DNA of 64,000 nt from Microbacterium sp. cx-55 (lineage in GTDB: Bacteria > Actinomycetota > Actinomycetes > Actinomycetales > Microbacteriaceae), in contig NZ_CP088261.1 of NCBI RefSeq assembly GCF_021117345.1, positions 620,001-684,000 on the forward strand. Direction: 5' to 3'. Both the position numbers and the translations under genes were made by a program. Each line of letters starts with the position of its first letter. Within the stretch, counting starts at the first letter, position 1. Shown here in pieces: positions 9,831-18,000 of this stretch. The notes beneath the pieces are model-generated. The model saw nothing but the letters and a program-made list of their open reading frames with translations, did not search any database and was not told the DNA's origin.

Positions 9831-10676
9831 TTAGAGGCCGTCGCGCCAGGAGTGCTGCGGGTCGAAGCCGAGGAGGCGCCGGGCCTTGTCGATCGACAGC
9901 AGCGTGGTGTGCTCGCCGAGCGCGCCGCGCACCTCCACATCCGGGAACACCTCCGCGACCAGCTCGTCGTTCGGGCGAGACATCACCGTGTCGGCCGCCG
10001 CGATGATGAACCGGTCGAAACCGGCGGGAGCCGCATCGAGCGACCGCGCGATCGCCTGCGCCCCGTCGCGGGCATCGATGTACCCCCACAGGTTCCACTT
10101 GCGCGCCCGCGCGTCGGCATCGAACGACGGGAACTCCGCATAATCCGCGGGCACCATCACGTTCGAAAAACGCAGCGCCGTGATGGAGACCTTCGGATGC
10201 CACCGCACCAGCTCGATCGCCATCGTCTCCTCGAGGTGCTTGACGAGCGAATAGACCGACTCCGGACGCGCCGGATACTCCTCATCCACCGGGATGTACG
10301 GCGGCGGCACATCGAACGGCAACCCCAGCACCGTCTCGCTCGACGCGTACACGATGCGCGTCACCCCGAGCCGGATCGCCGCCCAGAACACGTTGAACGT
10401 CGACGCGATGTTGTTGTGGAACGTCGCGATATCCGGACGGATGCCGGGCGCCGGAACCGCCGCGAGGTGCACGAGCGCGTCGACGCCGTCGTGCTGATCG
10501 CCGACCGCCTGCAGCGCATCGACGACCTGGCCGTAGTCCGTCAGATCGACCTGCACGAAACCCGGGCCCCGCGTGCCGTGCTGATCGAACCCGATCACCT
10601 CGTGCCCGCCAGCCCGCAACTCCCGCACGACGACAGCGCCGAGCTTTCCCGACGATCCGGTGACAGCGATGCGCAT
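9831..10676 (-). CDS. NAD-dependent epimerase/dehydratase family protein
   Basis: A 281-residue extended SDR protein. The N-terminal Rossmann motif is TGSSGKLG at residues 6-13 (GxxGxxG type), with D/QH at the cofactor-specificity position (GFDQHGT). The catalytic Y-x-x-x-K pair is visible as VYSLVKHLEE. The family acts on nucleotide sugars or related aldehydes in the cytoplasm, but nothing here fixes the substrate. Start ATG 10676 (MRIAVTGSSG) is chosen over upstream in-frame ATGs because GAGGAG sits 6 bases before it and it starts right at the Rossmann strand. It is divergent from the histidine kinase gene and alone in its transcription unit. Confidence 0.88.
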   Translation of the reverse strand: MRIAVTGSSGKLGAVVVRELRAGGHEVIGFDQHGTRGPGFVQVDLTDYGQVVDALQAVGDQHDGVDALVHLAAVPAPGIRPDIATFHNNIASTFNVFWAAIRLGVTRIVYASSETVLGLPFDVPPPYIPVDEEYPARPESVYSLVKHLEETMAIELVRWHPKVSITALRFSNVMVPADYAEFPSFDADARARKWNLWGYIDARDGAQAIARSLDAAPAGFDRFIIAAADTVMSRPNDELVAEVFPDVEVRGALGEHTTLLSIDKARRLLGFDPQHSWRDGL

Positions 10677-11077
10677 GATGTTCTCCTCGACGAGCGACAG
10701 AAGGGATGCGCAGACCAACGCGCACCCGGAGTCTATGGCGCGCGAGAGACCTCTCGGTCGGGCTTGCGCCGCACGCGGGGAGGAGCCATCCGACGCGCGG
10801 AAACCGCCAGCCCGCGCCCGCGCGACCACGCCGGGAAAGCGTCAAACCGGTCCCGCGCGAGCAGGCGGCGCAGAGCCGAACCGGCCCGCGCGAGCAGGCG
10901 GCGCAGAGCCAGCCGGCACCCGCGCGCAACGCCACCCGGCACCCGCGCGCAGTCCTCCCGACAGCCACCCGGGCGAAACTTTCACGCCCTTTCGCCACAT
11001 CACCTGGGCGAAAGTTTCATTATCACGATCCAAACTGTGCTGTGATCGTGCACACTTCAGGTGTGCCGCTGTTCGAG
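10677..11077. promoter_or_regulatory. Intergenic region with direct repeats upstream of the histidine kinase
   Basis: This 401-base divergent region holds no supported gene but several repeats. A 31-32-base direct repeat (ACCGG...GCAGGCGGCGCAGAGCC) lies at 10846-10877 and 10880-10910. GGCACCCGCGCGCA occurs twice (10914-10927 and 10938-10951). Closest to the kinase, CACCCGGGCGAAACTTTCA (10966-10984) and CACCTGGGCGAAAGTTTCA (11001-11019) flank an inverted TTTCGCC. An inverted repeat CACGATC...GATCGTG lies at about 11023-11049. The last two sets look like protein-binding sites for the kinase promoter, but the regulator is unknown. Confidence 0.5.
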
Positions 11078-12703
11078 ATGGAAGCGACGCGGCCCGCTCG
11101 CGTACGCGTCTTCCTGCGCGCCCAGCTGCCGTTCCTCCTCAGCGTCCTCTTCATCGCCGCGATGGTGGCCCTCGGGCACCCCGACCACTTGACCTCGCCG
11201 ATCCTCATCGCGGGCGTCGCCGTGACGTTCGCTGCATCCGCCGCATCCGTCCTACTCCCCTGGGAGAAATGGCGTCCGACGTGGATGCTGATCATCGCCG
11301 TCGCCGACATGATCGCGGTCGCGTTCCTCCGCGCCGACCTGACCGGCACGATCCCCTCGGTCGGCATGCTCGCGATCTTCCCCGTGCTCTGGATCTCCTA
11401 CGGATTCGGGCGCTGGGCGATCAGCGTCGCCATCGTCGGCGCCGCGTTCATCACGTCGTTCACGTTCGCGTACCAGGGGCGCGTGCCCGGCTCGGTGGCG
11501 GACTGGATCAACGTCATCGTGCTGCCGGTGCTCATCGTCGCCGTCGCGTTCATCGTGAACATCGCCGCCGACAAGCTCCGCCGTTCGGGCCGCCGCATCG
11601 CCGCGGCGCACGATGCCGAGTCCGCCGCGCTGCGCCTGGCGCTCGACAGCGAGTTCCTCGCCGGCAGCATCCTGAACACCGTGCACGCGGCCGTCATCTA
11701 CTACGACGCCGACGGCGCGCTTCTCGTCGCGAACCGGCGTGCAATAGAGATGTCGGCCTCGATGGGACTCTCGCTCGCGGCCCCGCCCTACTTCGGCGAC
11801 GACGTGTTCGGGGCCGATCGGGTCACCCCGATCCCGCGCGAACAGCAGACCATCGCGCGCGCGCTGCGCGGAGAGAACATCGCCGATCACCTGGAATGGG
11901 TCGGCCCGCCCGACCTGCAGCGCGCCATCAACATCGCCGCGAAGCGCGTGCACCGCGAGGACGGCGTGCGCATCGGCACCGTCGTCGTCGCGCACGACGT
12001 CACCGACCTCGCCACCGCCGTCGACGTGCGCGAGCAGTTCCTGAAGACCGTTTCACACGAGCTGCGCTCGCCGATGACCAGCATCATCGGCTACCTCGAC
12101 CTGATCGGCGAGCGGCTGCCGGACGCCGACCGCAGCGGCCACGCCTACCTCGACATCGTGCTGCGAAACGCCGACTCGCTCATGGACCGGATCGGCGAAC
12201 TCGTCGCCGCGACCACCGATTCGGTGTTGGTGTCGTCGCAGCACACCGACCTGACCGCGCTCGTCGGCGACGCGATCGCCGACGTCGGCGACCGGGCAGA
12301 GGCCCGCGGCATGACGATCGAGCGCGTCGGCGAAATCGTGTTCTCTGCCCCCGTCGACCCGTGGCGGATGCGGCAAGTCGTGCGCGAGCTGCTCACCAAC
12401 GCCGTGAAGTTCGGCACCCCGCACACCGCGATCACGATCGGGCAGGTGCGCGAAGGCGACGTCTGCCGCATCAGCGTCACGAACACCGGACCGGCGATCG
12501 GCCGATCCGACCGGCGGCTCGTCTTCGACCGCTTCTACCGTGCCCCGCACGCGCACCAGAACGCGATCCAGGGTTTCGGAATCGGCCTCAGCCTCGTGAA
12601 AGACGTGATCGCTTCTCACCACGGACGCGTGATCATCGACGCGCCGTACGCCGGAGCGACGCGCTTCACGATCGAGGTGCCGTCCGTGGTGGCGTCGGCG
12701 TAG
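11078..12703 (+). CDS. Membrane-bound sensor histidine kinase (orphan)
   Basis: A product of about 541 residues with several N-terminal membrane segments (about residues 12-165), a PAS-like/signal region and a C-terminal kinase core. The H-box is FLKTVSHELRSPMTS with His327, the N-box is LLTNAVKFG, and the G-box is IQGFGIGLSLVKDVI. This is HisKA/HATPase_c architecture. It would autophosphorylate on His and pass phosphate to a response regulator, but none is adjacent on either side. The signal is unknown. The start is uncertain: GTG codons at 11042, 11048 and 11063 and ATG 11078 are all in frame, none with a strong ribosome-binding site. I give the ATG. Direct repeats upstream suggest regulated transcription. 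Confidence 0.88.
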   Translation: MEATRPARVRVFLRAQLPFLLSVLFIAAMVALGHPDHLTSPILIAGVAVTFAASAASVLLPWEKWRPTWMLIIAVADMIAVAFLRADLTGTIPSVGMLAIFPVLWISYGFGRWAISVAIVGAAFITSFTFAYQGRVPGSVADWINVIVLPVLIVAVAFIVNIAADKLRRSGRRIAAAHDAESAALRLALDSEFLAGSILNTVHAAVIYYDADGALLVANRRAIEMSASMGLSLAAPPYFGDDVFGADRVTPIPREQQTIARALRGENIADHLEWVGPPDLQRAINIAAKRVHREDGVRIGTVVVAHDVTDLATAVDVREQFLKTVSHELRSPMTSIIGYLDLIGERLPDADRSGHAYLDIVLRNADSLMDRIGELVAATTDSVLVSSQHTDLTALVGDAIADVGDRAEARGMTIERVGEIVFSAPVDPWRMRQVVRELLTNAVKFGTPHTAITIGQVREGDVCRISVTNTGPAIGRSDRRLVFDRFYRAPHAHQNAIQGFGIGLSLVKDVIASHHGRVIIDAPYAGATRFTIEVPSVVASA

Positions 12704-12791
12704 AGGTCGTCGCGCGGCCCCGCGGCCCTGCGGCCCCGCGGCACTCCGGGCGTGCGTCACCCGCGGTGCTGCGTTCTTCCGGCCCCCGCTG

Positions 12792-13163
12792 TTACGAGAA
12801 GCGCGGGTAGTCGAGGTCGCCGAGATCCTGGTTCGGGTCTTCTTCTTCGTCGTCCTCGACGACGAAGAAGTCGCGCGGGGTGGGGCTGATGCGCTCGAGC
12901 CGGGCGTGCAATGCCCGTACATCGTCATCGAACGAGGGCACTTCGCCGGTCGGCTCCCAACGGGCAGGAGCCGACAGTACATCGTTGCCCACGCCGATCA
13001 CGAGCTGCGCCATGCCCTCCTCGCCCGTACGGTCATCGATGATCGGGATGCTGACGGCTTCCGCGTTGCCCTGCTTCGCGACCGCCGCGGTCAGGAGCAC
13101 CAACACCTCGGCGACGTCGTCGGTGGTGTGAACGGTCTGGCCCGCATATGTCACGCTGCGCAT
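12792..13163 (-). CDS. Small acidic protein, function unknown
   Basis: A 123-residue cytoplasmic protein that I do not recognise. It begins MRSVTYAGQTVHTTDDVAEVLVLLTAAVAK and ends in a strongly acidic tail (VVEDDEEEDPNQDLGDLDYPRFS). The N-terminal part looks like a compact alpha/beta fold. Codon use fits the neighbours, supporting a real gene. The open frame extends far upstream, but the region before 13163 translates to Ser/Arg-rich sequence and is rejected as coding. No strong ribosome-binding site is visible before 13163. It is convergent with the histidine kinase gene, separated by an 88-base GC-rich palindromic stretch. Confidence 0.72.
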   Translation of the reverse strand: MRSVTYAGQTVHTTDDVAEVLVLLTAAVAKQGNAEAVSIPIIDDRTGEEGMAQLVIGVGNDVLSAPARWEPTGEVPSFDDDVRALHARLERISPTPRDFFVVEDDEEEDPNQDLGDLDYPRFS

Positions 13164-13242
13164 GAGTGAAGTGTTTCGTGCCACCCCGGACGAAAGCGGG
13201 GGGTTGCGCACGAGTGCTACACGGCGCAGGGCCCGGTTCGGC

Positions 13243-13557
13243 TCAGGCGCGGTCGCCGAACTCCGGAGTGAGGAAACGGCGCTCGTAGCGGCGGATGCAG
13301 CCCGACTCATCCGCGAAGCGGTAGGCCGCGAGGCATTCCGCATCCGTCGTCGCCGTGACCCGGTACTGCTCGTACGCGGCGAGGGAATCGAAGGTGAACA
13401 GCGCGAACGCCTCGTCGCTGTCGCCTTCGCTCGGCAGGAAGTAGCCGTGATGGATGCCGCCGAGCTTCTCGACGAGGCGGATCCACTGCCGTCCGTACTC
13501 GCGGAAATCGTCGACCTTGGCCGCATCGATCTCGTAGCGCAGGTGGATCGTGATCAC
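13243..13557 (-). CDS. NIPSNAP family protein
   Basis: A 104-residue ferredoxin-like (dimeric alpha/beta barrel) protein: VITIHLRYEIDAAKVDDFREYGRQWIRLVE, then GGIHHGYFLPSEGDSDEAFALFTFDSLAAYEQYR. This pattern is typical of NIPSNAP proteins, whose bacterial function is poorly known. The GTG start at 13557 overlaps the stop codon of the upstream cyclase gene by 4 bases (GTGA), so translation is probably coupled and the two proteins likely work together. The upstream part of the open frame is a shadow of the cyclase gene. Confidence 0.85.
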   Translation of the reverse strand: MITIHLRYEIDAAKVDDFREYGRQWIRLVEKLGGIHHGYFLPSEGDSDEAFALFTFDSLAAYEQYRVTATTDAECLAAYRFADESGCIRRYERRFLTPEFGDRA

Positions 13558-14255
13558 GCGCGGGAGCCGGTCCGCGCGGGCGAAGGCGCCGCATCCGGAA
13601 CCGTGGCGAACGCGCGCACCGGGAAGGTGCCGAACGCCTCGACCTTCGGTGGGACCGCCGTGAAGCGCGCGCCGCGCTCGGGAACTGCGTCGAGCCCGGT
13701 GAGGTGCTCGACAACGTGGATACGGGCTGCGAGCAGCAGCGAGTGCGCCGGGCGGGCGCCCGCCGCATCCGGGCTCGTGTCGTCGATGTTCAACGAGTCG
13801 ATGCCGACGAGCGCGACACCCTGCGCGATCAGCGCCCGCGTGCCGGCCTCGGTGAGGAACGGGGCGTCGGTGGCGTAGGCGGGGGTGCCGAAGTGGCGGT
13901 CCCAGCCGGTGTCGAGCAGCACGGCGGAGCCCGCGGGGATGTCGGTGGGCAGGTCGGATGCGTCGATGCCGCGGCGTCCGATGCCGCGCACGTGCACGGT
14001 GACCGTCGGGAGGTCGACGAGCGTCGCAAGGTCGAGGCTCGAGAGATCGCCGCCGTCGCCATAGCGGTGGAAGGGCGCATCGAGGTAGGTGCCCGTGTTG
14101 CCGATCATGGTGATGATGTCCATCGCGAACTCGGTGCCGGGAGCGTAGACGCCGCGCGAGTTCTCGCGGGTGAGATGCGGGGTGAACGTCGGTGCGGGCA
14201 GGCCGGGGTAGGTGACGAGGCCGGCGCGGATGGTGTGGCTGAGATCGATGAGCAC
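13554..14255 (-). CDS. Cyclase family protein (kynurenine formamidase-like) with altered metal motif
   Basis: A 233-residue protein of the cyclase/isatin hydrolase/kynurenine formamidase family: VLIDLSHTIRAGLVTYPGLPAPTF at the start, and DIPAGSAVLLDTGWDRHFGTPAY plus GVALVGIDSLNIDD later. The family normally uses HxGTHxDxPxH to bind metal for hydrolysis. Here the segment reads NTGTYLDAPFH (residues 53-63), so the first two His positions are Asn53 and Tyr57, while Asp59 and His63 remain. It may be an alternative-metal subfamily or have lost hydrolase activity. GTG 14255 is chosen because it begins at the conserved LIDLSH strand. Upstream gene of a coupled pair with the NIPSNAP gene. Confidence 0.88.
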   Translation of the reverse strand: MLIDLSHTIRAGLVTYPGLPAPTFTPHLTRENSRGVYAPGTEFAMDIITMIGNTGTYLDAPFHRYGDGGDLSSLDLATLVDLPTVTVHVRGIGRRGIDASDLPTDIPAGSAVLLDTGWDRHFGTPAYATDAPFLTEAGTRALIAQGVALVGIDSLNIDDTSPDAAGARPAHSLLLAARIHVVEHLTGLDAVPERGARFTAVPPKVEAFGTFPVRAFATVPDAAPSPARTGSRA

Positions 14256-14459
14256 ACGCCCAGTCTGCCGGGGTGGTCGGCCGCATCCGTACCGCGCATC
14301 GCGCATCGGCAGGAAAGCGACGGCGGATGACGGGCGTCGAGCGTTTACCCCTATCCGTCACCGAATTCCAGCCCCCCGATGCGCGGGGATCGCCGACGTA
14401 GCGTGGGGGAATCGCGCGGGGCTCGTCCCCGGTTGATCACAGAGAAGGGAGCCCGAACT

Positions 14460-14630
14460 ATGGGACTCGACGACAAGATCAAGAACGCTGCCGAAGACAT
14501 CTCCGGCAAGGCCAAGGAGGCCGCTGGTAAGGCCACCGACAACGAACGCCTCGAGGCGGAGGGCAAGGGTGACCAGACCCGCGCCAGCCTCAAGAAGGCC
14601 GGCGAGGACGTCAAGGACGCGTTCAAGTAA
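14460..14630 (+). CDS. CsbD family stress protein
   Basis: A 56-residue hydrophilic, Lys/Glu/Ala-rich protein (MGLDDKIKNAAEDISGKAKEAAGKATDNERLEAEGKGDQTRASLKKA in the middle), the classic CsbD-like pattern. In Bacillus the founding member is a general-stress protein, and molecular function is unknown. The start at ATG 14460 has AGAAGGGAG about 7 bases upstream. It is transcribed alone and followed directly by a strong terminator. Confidence 0.92.
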   Translation: MGLDDKIKNAAEDISGKAKEAAGKATDNERLEAEGKGDQTRASLKKAGEDVKDAFK

Positions 14631-14643
14631 GCCTGCCTGACGA

Positions 14644-14670
14644 TGCCCCGGAGACTCGTTCTCCGGGGCA
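14644..14670 (+). terminator. Terminator after the CsbD gene
   Basis: A perfect 10-base stem TGCCCCGGAG / CTCCGGGGCA with a 7-base loop, followed by TTCG, 14 bases after the CsbD stop codon. It may also stop transcription arriving from the opposite minus-strand gene at 14691-14843. Confidence 0.85.
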
Positions 14671-14690
14671 TTCGTCGTGTTCGGGCGGGG

Positions 14691-14843
14691 TCAGCCCGAG
14701 GGGTTGTCGACGGGGCGGTTGTTCTCGTCGGTGGTGTCGGGGAGCTCGGGGGAGTCGCTCGTGAGCGGCGCACCATCCGGGGCTTCCGGCGTCTCCGGAT
14801 CGTGGTCGCCGTGGGTGTTCTTCGCGGAATGCTGATCAACCAT
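14691..14843 (-). CDS. Small acidic hydrophilic protein, function unknown
   Basis: A 50-residue product beginning MVDQHSAKNTHGDHDPETPE and ending DTTDENNRPVDNPSG. It has no hydrophobic core and is probably disordered. The start at 14843 is supported by GGAGAGGAG about 7 bases upstream. The longer in-frame reading to 14945 is rejected because it passes through the ribosome-binding region. No family recognised. The length and compositional bias make this a moderate-confidence gene. Confidence 0.6.
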   Translation of the reverse strand: MVDQHSAKNTHGDHDPETPEAPDGAPLTSDSPELPDTTDENNRPVDNPSG

Positions 14844-14963
14844 CGGGTCGCTCCTCTCCTGCGGCGCACAAGGCGGCCGCGTCGGTGAACAGGCGACGTT
14901 ACGCGCGTCGGCCTGCGGCATCCGGGGCTTGACGCCCGCGAACACGCGTCGCAGAGGGGATGC

Positions 14964-14992
14964 GGGGCGGCCCGCGTAGTGCGGACCGCCCC
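14964..14992 (-). terminator. Terminator after the anchored glycosidase gene
   Basis: Inverted repeat GGGGCGGcCCGC (14964-14975) and GCGGaCCGCCCC (14981-14992), with one internal mismatch and a 5-base loop. It lies just beyond the stop codon of the minus-strand glycosidase gene that ends at 15009. Confidence 0.75.
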
Positions 14993-15008
14993 GTGCGATG
15001 TCGAGGGG

Positions 15009-18000
15009 TCAGGACCTCCGCGCGCGTGCTCGCGCGACGAAGCCCGCCGCGATCGCCAGTCCGCCCAGCAGGAGCAGCGCTCCGATCGGGGCGATCATCC
15101 CCGTCGCCGCAAGCGAGCCGTTGCGCTCGGATCCGGGCGCCGCAGCGACACCGTCACCGGTGTCCGGTCCCGAACCCGGGCCGGACCCGCCGCCGCCGCC
15201 GCCTCCTCCGCCTCCGCCCCCGGCCGACACGGTGAACACCGCCGACGCGGGAGACGGCGCGGATTCGCCGACGCCGTTGAGCGCGACGATCCGTGCGGTG
15301 TACGACCCGTCGGCTAGACCGGCAACGGTCGTCCGCATCTGCGCGGCGAGACCATCGGTGACGGTCACCGTCCGCACCGGCGCTGCGACTCGTCCGGTCG
15401 CGGCGAGAGCGGGGCCTGCCCACAGCTCGACACGGTACGACGTGACGTCCGATCCGCCGTCAGCTGGAGCCGCCCACGCGACCGTGGCCGACGAACCCGA
15501 CACCGAGACGCTCGGCGCCGCCGGCGCGTCAGGCACGGTGGGTTCCTCGCCATCCGTGTCGAGCACGAAAGGCGCGAAGGCGATCCAGTCGACATCGGGC
15601 GCGATCGCATATCCATCCCGCACCTGATCGTCGGACGTGCTGCCCGTCGGGCCCTCGTCGATGAACAGAGTGGAACGGGTGTTGCCGAACTCGATCGCCC
15701 CGCCGTCGGTGCGGAGGTTCAGCGGCATGACCGCTTCCCAGAAGTTCGTCGCCAGGTACGTGTACCGGAACGTGGTGCGCCCGGCCAGGCCGTCGACACC
15801 GCCCTCCGACGCCTGGAGCCCGAGGTCGACGACCTGTGGGTTGTAGTCGTGAGTGCCCTCGATGTCATCGTTCGAGTAGTGGACAACCGCGTTGTACTGG
15901 CCTGCCGCCGCGAAGCCGTCGCCACGCGGGATCGAGAGGGTGCCCTCGTTGGCGGGATTCGCGTCGGTGATGCCGAGTCCCTGGACGAAACCGTCCCCCG
16001 AACCAGACGTGCCCGCGCCCGTCGTCGGCTGGTCGCTGAAGCCGGAGACCCGTGCCGATCCGCCGAGCGTGACCGTGGTGAGGTCCTCCGCCTCCACCCG
16101 CACGATGCGGGCATCGCCCTCGACGGCGCGCGTCGTCGTCACCCCCGACACGGTCGCCGGACCGGAGCTGCGCAGCTCGACCTCGCTGATCCCCTCGGGG
16201 AGATGCACGCGGACACGGGATGCGGTCTCGCCCCCGCTGCGCTCGAACGTGCTCGCCACTCGACCGTCGACCGTGAGTTCGAGACGCGCATCGCCGTCCG
16301 CTGCCCAATCGACCGTGACGTCGTAGTAACCCGACTCGTACGCGGAGGGGTAGAGATCGATGCGTTCGCCGTCATCGAGGCGCGCGGAGCCGCGAGCCGC
16401 GCCGTCCCACGTGAGTGTCGCGCCCTCCGCGAGGCGGAAGGTCGACGCCGGGTACCGGACGCTCTCGGTGTTGACGTCGTCCCCGATTCGGACGAGCTCG
16501 AAGCGGTCGAGAGTGACACCTCCCTCGTAGCCCGCGTTCGCGAGCAAAGTTGTGCCGTCCTCGCTGGTGCGCAGACTGAGCGTGTTCTCGCCGGCCGCGA
16601 GCGCCACGGCGACCTCGGCACTCCCGCGAGCGACGCCGCGCACGTTGCTCGGTTTGATCGCGTTCGCGCCGTACTGCACGATCTGGTCGAACGCGTCGTC
16701 GACGAACAGCGCATGCTGCACGGGCACGCCGGGCGTCGCCCCGAGGATCTGCAGGCGATACAGCCCCGGTTCCTCGATGTCGACCGTCCAATCCGCCCGC
16801 GAATCGAGGGCGGCGAAGCCCGACACGTCCCGATCCGCGGACGCGCGGTATCCGTCCGGGGTCCGTTCCGACGCCGACTGCAGGGTCACTCGTTCCGCTT
16901 CGATGACGTGACGCTCACTCTGCGCGCTCAGTGCGGCCGCGACGTCGCGCGGCGCAGCCGGGGTGACGATCACCTGGTAGGCGCTGCTCGCATTCGCAGA
17001 GGGGATACGGATGTCGACCCGTCCGTTCACGATGGCCGCACCGTCGAACGCAGCGACCACACGAGGAGCGCCGGAGATACCGTCGGTTCCGCTCACGAGT
17101 GCTTCGCGGACCTCGATATCGACCGCGTCGCCGAAGGTGCCGGGGTCGAGGCCCTCCAGAGCGAGGGCGCCGTCGCGACCGTCGGCGATGCCCGCCACGA
17201 TCACCTGCGCCCGCCGTGACTCCTCATCGATGGCCGCGATCGCCTTCTGCTCCCCGAGGGGAACGCGAACGGTCTCCGACCCGGTCAGATCGCCGTACCA
17301 CTTGAACAGCCACCATCCGCCGTTCGCCGCGTTCACTTTGGCCTGGTTGTCGGACAGCGTTCCGGATGCGGTCCAGTACGCGGTCTGCGCATCGATCTTC
17401 GCGGCCTCGAAGCTCGCGAACCAGCGCAGCAGGTTGGCCGGGGAGCTCATGTTGGTGCTGGCGCCCCACTCGGTGATGTTCACCTGGGGGACGTCCTCGG
17501 GCGCGATGCCGAGATTCCGCGCGTACTGACGGAACTGCTCCGCACGCTGCGGCATCCACTGGTAGCCGCGTAGCTCGTGCCAGACATAGACGTCCGGCAC
17601 CGTGTCGGTGTCGATCGCCATCTTCAGGAATGAGGTGATGTTCCCCTCGCCCCGCCAGGCGGCGTCGCCGGGACCGGCGATCCGGGGCCGTTCGAGGTCG
17701 TACTTCGCGTAGGTATCGGTGATGACATCCCAGGCGGCCGTCCAGTCGGTCGCGCCGTCCGGAGTGAAGCTGTCGGGCTGCCCGCCCACGTGCATGTAGC
17801 GGTTGTAGAGGTCATCCGAGTTCAGCCACTGCAGGTCCACCTCGTTGAACGGGATGAAGACGTACTTCTCCGGGTTGTCGGACTCGCGGGCGATCTCGTC
17901 GACGACGATCTCGAGTACCTCGAGGTAGTCCCAGCGTCCGTTCGGCGTCGAGGTGCGCTCGCCGGTCAGACGGCCGTCGTCGCCGCGCGCGAACGTCAGG

